Part shown: piece after piece, positions 37,098 to 46,972 of the stretch
How the letters are laid out: each line of letters starts with the position of its first letter
How positions within the stretch are numbered: the stretch's first letter is position 1
Source: Paludibacteraceae bacterium
GTDB lineage: Bacteria > Bacteroidota > Bacteroidia > Bacteroidales > Paludibacteraceae
Length of the DNA: 64,000 nucleotides
Assembly (NCBI GenBank): GCA_024401475.1
Contig: JAKSKZ010000001.1
Location: 203,913-267,912 of the forward strand
Direction of reading: 5' to 3'
Notes under the pieces: generated by a model
The model's input: the letters and a program-made list of their open reading frames with translations, nothing else
Database searches by the model: none
Told to the model about the DNA's origin: nothing
Translations under genes and position numbers: made by a program

Positions 37098-38618
37098 TCA
37101 TTTCAAAACTTCCAACGCTTTAGAAAGACGTCTCAAAGTTTCTTCATTACCAATAATATTCAGAATGTCAAATATTTGAGGACCACGAGCTGCACCTACG
37201 ATCGTAATACGGAAAGCATTCATTACGTCACCCAATTTGTATTCTTTTGAAGCCACCCAGTCAAGAACGGTCTTCTCATTCTCCTCAACCGCAGAATAAT
37301 CTTGAAGGCTATCCAATACGGCATAAAGTTCCTTCATCTGAGCTGGGCTTTCTTCCTTCCAACGCTTCTTCAACGACTTCTCGTCGTATTCTGTAGGAGC
37401 CTCGAAAAGATAGTTTGTCTCATACCAAAGATCCTTCACAAAGTGAACTCTGTTACGAACCAACGAAACCATATATTTGAGAGTCGCCATGTCACGAGTA
37501 TATCCCTTAGCCTCAACAATTGGTGCATACAACGCAGCAATCTCATCATCCGACTTCATAGCCAAATACTCCTTGTTGAACCACTTTCCCTTCTCGTAGT
37601 CAAAACGAGCGCCAGCCTTGCTGCAACGCTCCAAAGAGAAGAGTTCGATCAACTCATCCATTGTAAAGACTTCCTTCTCAACACCTGGATTCCAACCCAA
37701 CAACGCCAAGAAGTTCACTACTGCTTCTGGGAAATAACCCGACTCACGATAACCACTTGAAACATCACCAGTCTTAGGATCAGTCCATTGAAGAGGGAAC
37801 ACTGGGAAACCAAGACGATCACCATCACGCTTGCTCAACTTTCCATTGCCTTCTGGTTTAAGCAACAAAGGCAAGTGCGCAAATGCAGGCATAGTATCAG
37901 TCCATCCAAAATAACGATAAAGCAAGACGTGAAGCGGAGCCGATGGCAACCACTCTTCACCACGAATAACGTGAGTAATCTCCATCAAATGGTCATCGAC
38001 AATGTTAGCCAAGTGATATGTTGGCAATTCGTCAGCAGCCTTATATAACACCTTGTCATCCAACACATTAGAATTGATTACCACCTTGCCACGAATAAGG
38101 TCGTTCACCTCAATATCCTCGTTTGGTTCTACCTTGATACGAACCACATATTTTTCACCGTTAGCAATGCGCTTCTCCACTTCCTCTTTTGAAAGTGTCA
38201 AAGAGTTAACACCGCTCATACGAGTGTGAGCGTCATATTGGAAATTAGGGATCTCCTTTCTCTTTGCCTCCAACTCTTCTGGCGTATCAAAAGCCATATA
38301 TGCATAGCCTGCGTCCAAGAGTTGCTTCACATATTTCTTATAGATTTCGCGACGTTCACTTTGACGATATGGAGCATGGTCACCACCGATGCCAACACCT
38401 TCGTCAAATTTGATACCCAACCACTTGAACGACTCGATGATATAATCTTCTGCACCTGGCACAAAACGCTGTGAGTCTGTGTCTTCTATACGCAACAAAA
38501 GATCACCACCATGCTTTTTAGCAAATAAATAATTGAACAAGGCAGTTCTCACGCCACCTATATGAAGAGCTCCTGTCGGACTTGGGGCGAAACGCACCCT
38601 CACTTTTCTCTCTGCCAT
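37098..38618 (-). CDS. gltX: Glutamyl-tRNA synthetase
   Basis: 506 residues, class I synthetase charging tRNA-Glu in the cytosol. The ATP-binding HIGH-type motif is in [19 protein letters not shown] and the KMSKS-type motif is KLSKRDGDR. The length suits the bacterial enzyme. A TAAATTTG promoter element lies at 38666-38673, about 50 bases upstream of the start, and a terminator follows the stop. Confidence 0.97.
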   Translation of the reverse strand: MAERKVRVRFAPSPTGALHIGGVRTALFNYLFAKKHGGDLLLRIEDTDSQRFVPGAEDYIIESFKWLGIKFDEGVGIGGDHAPYRQSERREIYKKYVKQLLDAGYAYMAFDTPEELEAKRKEIPNFQYDAHTRMSGVNSLTLSKEEVEKRIANGEKYVVRIKVEPNEDIEVNDLIRGKVVINSNVLDDKVLYKAADELPTYHLANIVDDHLMEITHVIRGEEWLPSAPLHVLLYRYFGWTDTMPAFAHLPLLLKPEGNGKLSKRDGDRLGFPVFPLQWTDPKTGDVSSGYRESGYFPEAVVNFLALLGWNPGVEKEVFTMDELIELFSLERCSKAGARFDYEKGKWFNKEYLAMKSDDEIAALYAPIVEAKGYTRDMATLKYMVSLVRNRVHFVKDLWYETNYLFEAPTEYDEKSLKKRWKEESPAQMKELYAVLDSLQDYSAVEENEKTVLDWVASKEYKLGDVMNAFRITIVGAARGPQIFDILNIIGNEETLRRLSKALEVLK

Positions 38619-38770
38619 AATATTCTATAAGAATTTTCTATTTAAATATCTAAAACATTGGACTACAAATTTAATACAAATATTGCAAACAACGGGAAGA
38701 ATGGGAAAGATTTACAAGTTGACCATTTACAATTTACTATTTCACACGACACACCAACCCTCCTCAATGC

Positions 38771-38806
38771 AAAAAGGCCATGACGCAAAGACATCATGAC
38801 CTTTCT
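38771..38806 (-). terminator. Terminator of the T9SS type B protein gene
   Basis: AAGGCCATGA pairs with TCATGACCTT with one mismatch, followed on the minus strand by CCTTTTTG. Confidence 0.65.
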
Positions 38807-38827
38807 TATTCTTTTTGGGGAACACCC

Positions 38828-40213
38828 TTATTTAGACCTCAACAAATTGACAGCACCTTTCTTATTATGAGATGTTCCATCCACTCCTTTAGCCTCAATC
38901 ACATAGAAATAGACGCCGATGGAAGCGGCACTGCCATAGACCGTACCATCCCAACCAGAAGTGATATCCTCCGAATCGTACACCTTTGTACCCCATTGAT
39001 CATAGATGCGGCAACGATAGGATGCTATGGAACGATATGCCACCTTAAACTCATCATTTATGCCATCCCCATTGGGTGTAAAGGCATTCGGTACATATAT
39101 TGCCGACTCTGAAACACGGAAACAAGCATACGAAGAACTTTTACATCTTGTCATAGAATCTCGCGACGCCACCGTCAACTTAACACAATGAAGACCTGGA
39201 TCCGTAAATTTATAAGCATAAACCGTTGAATCATACTGACGAAGAGATCCTGCAAAATCATCTTCCGAAATTCTCTCCCCGCTTACGAACTCCCAAACAT
39301 AACCTGTAGGAGAAACCGATGAGTTAGGATAACTCATCAAATCAATCGTAATCGGCGAAGAGGACTTGAATTTAGACGTATCTGCCAAAGCTTGACTAAA
39401 ATCAGTATTGAAAGGAAGAACAATTCTTCCGTCGTCATCTTTACTCCAAGTGCTATGATTAGGATCTGCCTCATGTTCGAATTTGTCATCCACACGCATC
39501 AAAGGTAATGCCTTAGGTGCTGTAGTCTTAAATAGTTCTGTCGTATAGGCAGGGAATTGCAGCCCTAATTTCTGAACCAACTCATCCGTAATCGTAATCT
39601 TTGTATCCAACGCAGGCTTAGGAATACACATCATAGTATCAGCATCTGTCTTATCAGAAAATTCCGTCGTGTCTGGCTTGAACTTATCCGAAAGTGTGTA
39701 ATCCTTATAGCTGTAAGACAAATGTCTAACAATGGGACGACGAACGCCCAAAGAGTTGACATAATACATGGTTGGCTGAATCTTCAAACAAAGCTCGTCG
39801 CAAGTAGCTTCGCTATTGTTCCATGTCACAGAACTGATGCCCTTATATTTGGCCACCCATAGGTAACTACGGCAACGTTCTCCAGACGAACAAGTAGAAT
39901 CTCCATATTCTACAATGTAACCACAATCCATCATAACATTTTCCAAGACAGTCGAGGCCGAATCCACAGAATATTCATTCTCCTTCAAAACAACCGCAGA
40001 ATCAGGATCCGTCGTATAGGTGTACCAACGACAACCCGTGGAATCTATCGAGCCTGACGAGAATTCGATCGTAAGATCTTTCGCAACATTCGTCAGAATT
40101 ACATTGCTTCTTGAATCTGCCTTCACACCTGTACCCGACTTCACAACGAAACCCTCTGAATAGGCATTCAAAACTGCAAATAACGACAATAACGAAATAA
40201 TATAACGCTTCAT
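38828..40213 (-). CDS. Secreted protein with T9SS type B (gliding-motility-type) C-terminal domain
   Basis: 461 residues from the Met at 40213, which begins a signal peptide (MKRYIISLLSLFAVLNAYSEG); the frame to 40270 adds an unlikely leader. The middle has a PKD-like segment (GYVWEFVSGE, then YAYKFTDPGLHCVKLTVAS). The last 85 residues match the CHU_C / type B sorting domain: VPNAFTPNGDGINDEF, YDQWGTKVYDS and GWDGTVYGS. It should be exported by the type IX system and attached to the surface. Many Asp/Ser-rich stretches. Confidence 0.88.
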   Translation of the reverse strand: MKRYIISLLSLFAVLNAYSEGFVVKSGTGVKADSRSNVILTNVAKDLTIEFSSGSIDSTGCRWYTYTTDPDSAVVLKENEYSVDSASTVLENVMMDCGYIVEYGDSTCSSGERCRSYLWVAKYKGISSVTWNNSEATCDELCLKIQPTMYYVNSLGVRRPIVRHLSYSYKDYTLSDKFKPDTTEFSDKTDADTMMCIPKPALDTKITITDELVQKLGLQFPAYTTELFKTTAPKALPLMRVDDKFEHEADPNHSTWSKDDDGRIVLPFNTDFSQALADTSKFKSSSPITIDLMSYPNSSVSPTGYVWEFVSGERISEDDFAGSLRQYDSTVYAYKFTDPGLHCVKLTVASRDSMTRCKSSSYACFRVSESAIYVPNAFTPNGDGINDEFKVAYRSIASYRCRIYDQWGTKVYDSEDITSGWDGTVYGSAASIGVYFYVIEAKGVDGTSHNKKGAVNLLRSK

Positions 40214-40538
40214 TCTTTTCAAATAAATTTCATACTTGGACTCCCGAATAAAGTCCATATAACAATTCAATCTGCAATATTACAAAAACATTTTCACACC
40301 TTGCGATTGATTGATGAGATATTTCAAACAACGCTAAAAAAATTAAATGAATTCTGCCTTAAATTAAACAGATGTCACTTTGGAGACAATCTTTTTGATA
40401 GATTACCTCTTACTGGGATATCACACAAAAAAACTTATAGGCATAACATCGGATAATCATTAAAATTTATATTTTTGTTTTATGTGAATTTCATGAACTC
40501 ACCGAATGAAGTAAAAGTATAATAACAAGGATAAAAAC
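40214..40538. other. Spacer with a plus-strand promoter
   Basis: 325 bases between divergent genes; AT-rich, with no gene. The only clear element is TATTTTTG at 40470-40477, the likely -7 element of the POT transporter gene. Confidence 0.5.
40470..40477 (+). promoter_or_regulatory. Promoter -7 element for the POT transporter
   Basis: TATTTTTG, an exact TAnnTTTG match about 60 bases before the start codon. Confidence 0.5.
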
Positions 40539-42062
40539 ATGGGCATTAAACATCCGAAAGGACTCTACTTGCTATTCGTAACCGAAATGTGGGAACGATT
40601 CAGCTATTACGGAATGAGAGCCATCTTCACGCTCTACTTGGTCAAAGCTCTAATGATGGACAAGGACCTTGCATCCAACATCTATGGAAGCTACACTGGC
40701 TTCGTCTATCTGACACCTCTTCTTGGAGGCTATATTGCCGACAGATACATAGGCAACAGAAAATCCATCATCAGCGGAGGGTTGATGATGGCATTGGGCC
40801 AACTGCTCCTATTCTTCAGTGCCTCTTTCTATACAGACCTATCGCTTTCCAAAATTTTATTGTTAGCCGGTCTGACCATGCTCACCATAGGAAACGGATT
40901 CTTCAAACCGAACATTTCAACAATGGTTGGGCAACTCTACAAACCTGACGACGAACGAAAAGATTCCGCCTACACCATATTCTATATGGGTATTAATTTA
41001 GGTGCGTTTTTCTCTCCCCTTGTCTGCGGAGCATTAGGAGACACGGGGCATCCAGAAGATTTCAAATGGGGATTTTTGGCAGCTTGCATCGGCATGATAA
41101 TCGGCACTGTCATCTTCCAACTATTCCAAAACCAATATCTTGTAACACCCGACCTGCAACCTATCGGCACCACGCCTAATGTGAAGAGGGAGAGTGGGAA
41201 TGAAACAGAGACAAGGAAACGCCCTATAGCATTGCTCTGTTTAGGAGAATTGGCATTGCTACTTGCATTCCGCTACTTATTTGAGGCAGATTGGATCGGA
41301 GCAGGAATTTTCAGCTGTTGTATCTCCATTCCAATTTTCATCATCACCGACCAGTCCCTGACTAAAGTCGAGCGTCAACACATTTGGGTCATTTACATCA
41401 TATCTTTCTTCGTCATCTTCTTCTGGGCCGCATTTGAACAGGCAGGTGCCTCGCTCACCTTCTTCGCAGAAGAACAGACCGACAGAATGATTCTTGATTG
41501 GGAAATGCCCGCCAGCTATTTTCAAATATTCAATGCTATTTTCATCGTCATATTGGCACCTGTTTTCTCTGCCATTTGGCCTTGGCTGAAGAGACACGGG
41601 AAAGAGCCTTCCTCTCCCACTAAGCAAGCTATAGGTCTTCTATTGCTCGCCATTGGATATTTAATCATTGCCGTTGGTGTGAAGGGCGTCGAACCTGGCA
41701 TTAAAGTCAGTATGTTCTGGCTCATCAGCCTCTACTTCGTTCACACACTCGGAGAATTGTGTCTCTCTCCCATCGGATTATCAATGGTAAACAAATTATC
41801 CCCTGTGCGATTTGCTTCCTTGTTAATGGGTGTTTGGTTCCTATCTACATCAACGGCCAACAAGTTTGCCGGAATATTAAGCACCCTATACCCTCAATTT
41901 GACGAACAAGGGCATCTTCTTCAAGCAAAATCCATATTAGGTTTTGAGATTACAAACCTGAACGAGTTCTTCATGGTATTTGTCGTTTCTGCAGGCATAT
42001 CAGCACTATTGCTCTTTACAATCACTAAGAAATTACAAGCCATGATGGAAGAAGAGAATTAA
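40539..42062 (+). CDS. Proton-dependent oligopeptide transporter (POT/PTR family)
   Basis: 507 residues, major facilitator superfamily with about 14 membrane helices. The family motif is complete: EMWERFSYYGMRAI in helix 1, and GGYIADRYIGNRKSI and GNGFFKPNISTMVGQLY further on, the usual ExxER and PTR2 signatures. It imports di- and tripeptides with protons across the inner membrane. Single gene, followed by REP elements. Confidence 0.93.
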   Translation: MGIKHPKGLYLLFVTEMWERFSYYGMRAIFTLYLVKALMMDKDLASNIYGSYTGFVYLTPLLGGYIADRYIGNRKSIISGGLMMALGQLLLFFSASFYTDLSLSKILLLAGLTMLTIGNGFFKPNISTMVGQLYKPDDERKDSAYTIFYMGINLGAFFSPLVCGALGDTGHPEDFKWGFLAACIGMIIGTVIFQLFQNQYLVTPDLQPIGTTPNVKRESGNETETRKRPIALLCLGELALLLAFRYLFEADWIGAGIFSCCISIPIFIITDQSLTKVERQHIWVIYIISFFVIFFWAAFEQAGASLTFFAEEQTDRMILDWEMPASYFQIFNAIFIVILAPVFSAIWPWLKRHGKEPSSPTKQAIGLLLLAIGYLIIAVGVKGVEPGIKVSMFWLISLYFVHTLGELCLSPIGLSMVNKLSPVRFASLLMGVWFLSTSTANKFAGILSTLYPQFDEQGHLLQAKSILGFEITNLNEFFMVFVVSAGISALLLFTITKKLQAMMEEEN

Positions 42063-42106
42063 GAATTTTGAATTAAGAATTTTGAATTTATCTCGAAAAG
42101 AAACCA

Positions 42107-42243
42107 CCCAGCCCTGAAAGGGCGACACTCAATAGCCTTGTTCGTAAGGGCAAGGCTATAAAATATGTATTTTCCTCGAAATGAGCAACCCAGCCCTAAA
42201 AGGGCGACACTTCACAGCATAGTTCGTGAGAGCTATGCCCCCA
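42107..42243. repeat. Two tandem REP-like elements, 82-bp period
   Basis: CCCAGCCCTGAAAGGGCGACAC at 42107-42128 recurs with one change (CCTA for CCTG) at 42189-42210. Each copy has an AGCCCT/AGGGC-type hairpin and a second longer hairpin around TTCGT(A/G)AG with diverged stems (ATAGCCTTG.. and GCATAG..). This is the dispersed Bacteroidales-type repeat. No transposase gene is adjacent. Confidence 0.75.
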
Positions 42244-42260
42244 CATATCCGCAGTTCAAT

Positions 42261-42306
42261 AAAAAAAAGCGACGGGAGAAATGCTTCAAAGCAAATCTCC
42301 TGCCGC
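42261..42306 (-). terminator. Terminator of glyS
   Basis: A long imperfect stem (GCGACGGGAG with CTCCTGCCGC) 40 bases after the glyS stop, with eight T following on the minus strand. Confidence 0.75.
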
Positions 42307-42345
42307 CCAACTATAAACTAAAACTTATGAAAAAATCCGAACCTA

Positions 42346-43893
42346 TTATTCCATCAATTTTTTGTACAAGTTGCTCATGTTAACCGCATCACCGATAATC
42401 CTGTGAAGATCAGCAACTTTCACGCGCTCTTGTTGCATGGTGTCACGGAAACGAAGAGTAACTGTATTGTCCTCCAAAGTCTGGTGATCAACAGTCACAC
42501 AGAATGGAGTACCGATAGCATCCTGACGACGGTAACGCTTACCGATAGTATCCTTCTCTTCGTAGATACACTTATAATCGAACTTCAACTCGTTCATGAT
42601 TTCGTTAGCCTTTTCAGGAAGGCCGTCCTTCTTCAACAAAGGAAGGATAGCACACTTAACAGGAGCCAAAGGAGCTGGCAAGTTCAAAACGACACGCTTG
42701 TCTCCGCCCTCCAATTGCTCTTCCTTATAAGCACCAGCCATAACAGAAAGGAACATACGGTCAACACCGATAGAAGTCTCGATAACGTAAGGAATATATG
42801 ACTTATTCTCTTCCGGATCGAAATACTCCAACTTCTTGCCAGAGAATTGTCCGTGACGAGACAAGTCCCAATTAGTACGAGAGTGAATACCCTCAACCTC
42901 CTTGAATCCGAATGGCATACGGAACTCGATATCTGTAGCTGCGTTAGCATAGTGAGCCAACTTATCGTGATCGTGGTAGCGATACATATCGTCACCCATG
43001 CCCAAAGACTTGTGCCACTTCAAACGGAACTCCTTCCAATGCTTGAACCACTCCATTTCAGTTCCAGGCTTGCAGAAGAATTGCATCTCCATTTGCTCAA
43101 ACTCACGCATACGGAAGATGAACTGACGAGCGACGATCTCATTACGGAAAGCCTTACCAATTTGGGCGATACCGAAAGGAATCTTCATGCGACCCGTCTT
43201 CTGAACATTCAAGAAGTTGGTAAAGATACCTTGGCAAGTCTCCGGACGAAGATAGATGTTCATTGCGTTCTCTGCAGTTGCACCGATCTCAGTCTTAAAC
43301 ATCAAGTTGAATTGCTTAACGTCTGTCCAATTCTTTGTACCGCTGATAGGACAAACAATCTCCTCATCAAGGATGATTTGCTTCAACTCGTCCAAGTTAT
43401 TATCGTTCAAAGCCTTTGCGAAACGCTCGTGAAGAGCATCACGCTTAGCAACGTTCTCCAAAACACGAGGATTGGTTGACTTGAACTTCTCTGCGTCAAA
43501 AGCATCGCCAAACTTCTTGGCTGCCTTCTCAACCTCCTTTGCAATCTTATCATCGTACTTAGCGATTTGATCTTCAATCAAAACATCTGCACGATAACGT
43601 TTTTTAGAATCACGGTTGTCAATCAATGGGTCGTTGAAAGCGTCAACGTGACCGGAAGCCTTCCAAGTAGTTGGATCCATAAAGATGGCAGCATCGATAC
43701 CAACAATGTTTTGATGCAACAAAGTCATTGCGTCCCACCAATATTTCTTTATGTTATTCTTCAACTCTACACCGTTTTGACCATAATCATAAACAGCACC
43801 CAAACCTCCATAAATCTCACTAGAAGGGAATACGAAACCATACTCCTTACAATGAGAAACCAATTGTTTAAAAACCTCTTCTTGTGAAGCCAT
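42346..43893 (-). CDS. glyS: Glycyl-tRNA synthetase (homodimeric, class II)
   Basis: 515 residues of the single-chain eukaryote/Bacteroidetes-type enzyme. The class II motifs are visible: FVFPSSEIYGGLGAVYDYG at the N-terminus, LRPETCQGIFTNFLNV (motif 1/2 region), RNEIVARQFIFRMREFEQ (motif 2) and ETSIGVDRMFLSVM (motif 3). A C-terminal anticodon-binding domain starts near residue 400. A TAAATTTG promoter element is at 43937-43944 on the minus strand. Confidence 0.96.
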   Translation of the reverse strand: MASQEEVFKQLVSHCKEYGFVFPSSEIYGGLGAVYDYGQNGVELKNNIKKYWWDAMTLLHQNIVGIDAAIFMDPTTWKASGHVDAFNDPLIDNRDSKKRYRADVLIEDQIAKYDDKIAKEVEKAAKKFGDAFDAEKFKSTNPRVLENVAKRDALHERFAKALNDNNLDELKQIILDEEIVCPISGTKNWTDVKQFNLMFKTEIGATAENAMNIYLRPETCQGIFTNFLNVQKTGRMKIPFGIAQIGKAFRNEIVARQFIFRMREFEQMEMQFFCKPGTEMEWFKHWKEFRLKWHKSLGMGDDMYRYHDHDKLAHYANAATDIEFRMPFGFKEVEGIHSRTNWDLSRHGQFSGKKLEYFDPEENKSYIPYVIETSIGVDRMFLSVMAGAYKEEQLEGGDKRVVLNLPAPLAPVKCAILPLLKKDGLPEKANEIMNELKFDYKCIYEEKDTIGKRYRRQDAIGTPFCVTVDHQTLEDNTVTLRFRDTMQQERVKVADLHRIIGDAVNMSNLYKKLME

Positions 43894-44300
43894 AGCTCTA
43901 TTTTATTTTTATTTTTGAAAATTCCATTATAGATTGCAAATTTAGTGATAATTAACCGAGAAACGCATTCTAAATTATAATTTTTGTCAACAAAATAAAG
44001 AAAAACAGACCTCCGCAGGGTAATCATCATAGTGTAGGTATCCTCTCGGTTACCACATTCGTCGTAGACGCCACAAAATCAGCAGACTACAACATTTTAA
44101 CATTCAAACGCCTACTATAAAACAAACGACACATGACCTCCAGACCACCTACGTTCCGACGAACCTCCGTAGTGGCAATTCCTTACATCCATACCCCTAT
44201 TGTTCAAACAAATAAAATAATTGTTACATATTTTTTCAACAGAAAAAAAAACGTGTAACTTTGCAACAAATTTTCAAACATCTATTAACAAATAATCACA
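43894..44300. other. Intergenic region with REP-like palindrome and two promoters
   Basis: 407 bases with no gene. It holds the glyS promoter element (43937-43944, minus strand), a REP-like palindrome (44145-44175, CCACCTACG with CGTAGTGG), and a TAACTTTG element at 44256-44263 that would start the next plus-strand gene. Confidence 0.5.
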
Positions 44301-44972
44301 ATGAAAAAAGTATTGTTGGCCCTAGCGGCTATGATGGGTTTGACATTTAACATGTCTGCTCAAAATCCGGGAGAGGATAATGGTTTCGGTATCAAATTGC
44401 ACGTCGGTATTCCAGGAAACAACTATGCTTGTCCCGAAAATTACTCCGAAACCGGTTATTCTCTTAAACATGAGTACAGCGGTGCAATGTTTGGATTAGG
44501 ATTGGAAAATCGCTGGTATGTATGGCATAACGACAAGATGGGCGTTGCTGTTCACGCTCGTTGGATGGACATATCATTGGGCGGTGGCGAAATAACAACA
44601 AAAACATCTGTAATCGGCAAAAAAGTTTCCTCAGAAACCGTTGATGTCATGAACTTCGAAATGGGTCTGCTTGGTGTCGGTCCAATGTACACATTCTATT
44701 TTGGTCATGATATGGCTGTAGATGGTTATTACAACATTGTTCCAACTTATATGCTTGCTGTCTATGAAGCAGAAAAGGACGATGATGATGACGTCTTCAT
44801 GGGAGGTTTCGGTTTCACACATAATATCGGTGCTGCTTTCCGTTGGAAATTCCTCCAAGCCGGACTTGAATACAAATTGGGAGAAATCGAATTGGAAGAC
44901 TATGACGACAACGTAGATAACTACGATTCTAAAGCAAACGGACTTAAGGTATTCTTCGGATTTAAGTTCTAA
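44301..44972 (+). CDS. Outer-membrane beta-barrel protein, small porin-like
   Basis: 223 residues with a signal peptide ending SAQ. The mature protein consists of alternating hydrophobic strands with glycine and aromatic residues (AMFGLGLENRWYVW, MGLLGVGPMYTFYFG, AAFRWKFLQAGLEYKLG) and ends in FFGFKF, with the C-terminal Phe typical of outer-membrane barrels. About eight strands are possible. Acidic loops near residues 155-160 and 200-210. A promoter element lies 38 bases upstream. Ligand unknown. Confidence 0.8.
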   Translation: MKKVLLALAAMMGLTFNMSAQNPGEDNGFGIKLHVGIPGNNYACPENYSETGYSLKHEYSGAMFGLGLENRWYVWHNDKMGVAVHARWMDISLGGGEITTKTSVIGKKVSSETVDVMNFEMGLLGVGPMYTFYFGHDMAVDGYYNIVPTYMLAVYEAEKDDDDDVFMGGFGFTHNIGAAFRWKFLQAGLEYKLGEIELEDYDDNVDNYDSKANGLKVFFGFKF

Positions 44973-44987
44973 TCATCTATACGAATA

Positions 44988-45024
44988 AAAAAAGAAAGAG
45001 GAGTGAACGCTCCTCTTTCTTTTG
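44988..45024 (+). terminator. Terminator after the beta-barrel gene
   Basis: AAAGAAAGAGGAG (44991-45003) pairs perfectly with CTCCTCTTTCTTT (45010-45022). Confidence 0.85.
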
Positions 45025-45083
45025 TGGAATAATTAAGGGGCACCATCAAGATGCCCCTCTCTATCTGATCTAACGCATACCCA

Positions 45084-46577
45084 TCAATTATTCTTGGAAA
45101 CCACCACTTTAACGACCTTATTCGTTTTCAAGCTCTTCAACAAATAAACGCCATGATCCAAATTGAATTTACCATCCACGACAGTACAATTTTTCAAACG
45201 CGTGCCTAAGACGTCATAGACTTCATATTCTCCGTTGGAAATCACTGCGTTTGCACCGACTGCCTCAACGCCTGTTGTATTGGCTGGTGCAAATCTCATA
45301 TAATCCATATCTACCCAATCACCCGTGATGGCCAATTTCAAGACATGCTCACCTTCCGTCAATGTGCCCACCGTCTCGGTCACCGTTGTGTAAGTGGACC
45401 AATCTCCCGTATTCGGAACCGCCACCTCTCCGGTAATTGGCTCATCATCAAGATATAGCATAAAAGAAGAGCCATCAGAACCAGAAGCCACGTATGCCGA
45501 CATAGTATAAACGCCCGTCTTTTCCACATTGATTGTATATTTCAGCCACTCGCCTTTCTGCGTGTAACCTATTGCCGTATTGCTCATATCAACTCCTTCG
45601 TTACGATCCCCGCCATTGCGATTCTGTCTGTCCGTATCATGATACGCCTTGCCTTCTCCTCCGAAATCAAACTCTTCGGCCTCGATTTTTCCTGGTAATA
45701 CTGCAGGCGTACCATTGTACGGAGATTGAGGAACATCAGGCACCTCAATATTCGAACATTGAGTTGAATAACGGCTTACGAAACGCCAGATTTCTCGGGA
45801 AGAGTGCATACATGCCTCATCATTTGAATGCCAGTGCCCCTTATTAGGAAGAGAATTCAACACAACGTCCGCGCCACAATCGCCATCGCTATAGGTGGTT
45901 CGTGTCGCGCAATTATTGATTTTTGAAGTCTCCTTAGATTGGCAATTATTATGTTTCTGCCATGCATCAATCACCGACGCCACCCCATTATAACCAACCA
46001 CATCGTCAGATGTTCCATGCGTATGCATTAAAGGAAGCGGACGAGTAGAAGGATTGGGATTCGTGCTTCCGAATTGATATCCCGAAACAGGTGCAAAAGC
46101 AGCAAAATAGTCAGGGATGTTATTCATGGCATGGTAGGTCATCATTCCTCCCATAGAGAAACCACTCAAATAAACTCTTGTCTCATCAATCTGATAATCT
46201 TCGCTAATCTTCTTGATTATACTGACCAAGAAATTCAAATCCGAGGAGCCCGAAATATCCCAAGAATTATTGTTTCCCTGTGGATAGGCAACAACAAAAT
46301 TAGCGGTATCAGCCACCAACTCCCATTGAGCATGCTCTTTTTGATAGTTAATGTCTTGACTTCTTCCGTGCATTGAGATGAGCAACGGACGATTAGCTTG
46401 AATACTATTGGGAGCATAGACATAAACCCGACGATTATTTACATAATAATTCGTTCCACCCGTCTTTCCGTTCACATTGGCAGCTGGAGCCAAAGATGCT
46501 CCAATAAAAAGGAAGGAAAGAAGAGATAGAGTTTTCCCCTGTTTTCCAAAGCATTCATTGAGTTTTAAGTGTTTCAT
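45084..46577 (-). CDS. Secreted esterase with CBM6-like domain and T9SS signal
   Basis: 497 residues from the Met at 46577; an upstream Met at 46625 gives no signal peptide. After the signal (to about residue 35) comes an alpha/beta-hydrolase of the PHB-depolymerase/feruloyl-esterase type (CE1-like) with nucleophile Ser in LSGFSMGGMM and a late His in NKGHWHS. Residues 300-420 are a carbohydrate-binding module of the CBM6/35 type (KIEAEEFDFGGEGKAYHD, then LKYTINV and MDYMRFAPA). The last 70 residues resemble a type A T9SS sorting domain (YDVLGTRLKN.. GVYLLK). It probably removes acyl groups from plant polysaccharide at the cell surface. Confidence 0.85.
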   Translation of the reverse strand: MKHLKLNECFGKQGKTLSLLSFLFIGASLAPAANVNGKTGGTNYYVNNRRVYVYAPNSIQANRPLLISMHGRSQDINYQKEHAQWELVADTANFVVAYPQGNNNSWDISGSSDLNFLVSIIKKISEDYQIDETRVYLSGFSMGGMMTYHAMNNIPDYFAAFAPVSGYQFGSTNPNPSTRPLPLMHTHGTSDDVVGYNGVASVIDAWQKHNNCQSKETSKINNCATRTTYSDGDCGADVVLNSLPNKGHWHSNDEACMHSSREIWRFVSRYSTQCSNIEVPDVPQSPYNGTPAVLPGKIEAEEFDFGGEGKAYHDTDRQNRNGGDRNEGVDMSNTAIGYTQKGEWLKYTINVEKTGVYTMSAYVASGSDGSSFMLYLDDEPITGEVAVPNTGDWSTYTTVTETVGTLTEGEHVLKLAITGDWVDMDYMRFAPANTTGVEAVGANAVISNGEYEVYDVLGTRLKNCTVVDGKFNLDHGVYLLKSLKTNKVVKVVVSKNN

Positions 46578-46763
46578 GGTATTTGTTTTTTTGTTTTGGT
46601 TGTAATGCAAAAATAGACATGACACGCTCTTCCCCTTCTGCTTTTTTGTGTCATTTAATGGAAATTATCGGTCAAACATTGGTAATCAGCCTATGTTCCA
46701 TTCTAATTTTACAAACAAAGGAGACACAACTCAAAACTACGAGGATTTGCCAAATATGAAGAG

Positions 46764-46799
46764 AAGCCGAAAGTCAGGCCAAAATCTTTCGGCGTTTTA
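46764..46799. terminator. Hairpin GCCGAAAG/CTTTCGGC
   Basis: An 8-bp perfect stem with a 12-base loop followed by GTTTTATT on the plus strand, in the 395-base spacer between the esterase and the WG protein. No plus-strand gene is supported before it; short frames in this spacer are not convincing. Confidence 0.5.
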
Positions 46800-46828
46800 T
46801 TATGACGCTCAAGAAGCGGAAACAAAAA

Positions 46829-46863
46829 AAAACGACTACAAGATTGCTCTGTAGTCGTTTTTG
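46829..46863 (-). terminator. Terminator of the rplY-pth-S4-WG operon
   Basis: AAAACGACTACA (46829-46840) pairs with TGTAGTCGTTTT (46850-46861), with nine T following on the minus strand. Confidence 0.75.
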
Positions 46864-46972
46864 AGTAAGTAGCCTTTCCTATAAAATTTGTAGTTGTACA
46901 AAGGAAAGAAAATCATTCCATCACGATGGGTTAGATATGTTTCATATCGTGGCGAAAATTGTACATCCATTC

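Noticed and set aside
42107..42243. CRISPR array
   Set aside because: Only two copies, each a palindromic REP-like unit with diverging second hairpins and no spacer pattern or cas genes.
46648..46854. 68-codon frame on the plus strand
   Set aside because: It contains one terminator-like hairpin and runs into another, and has no motif or signal peptide.
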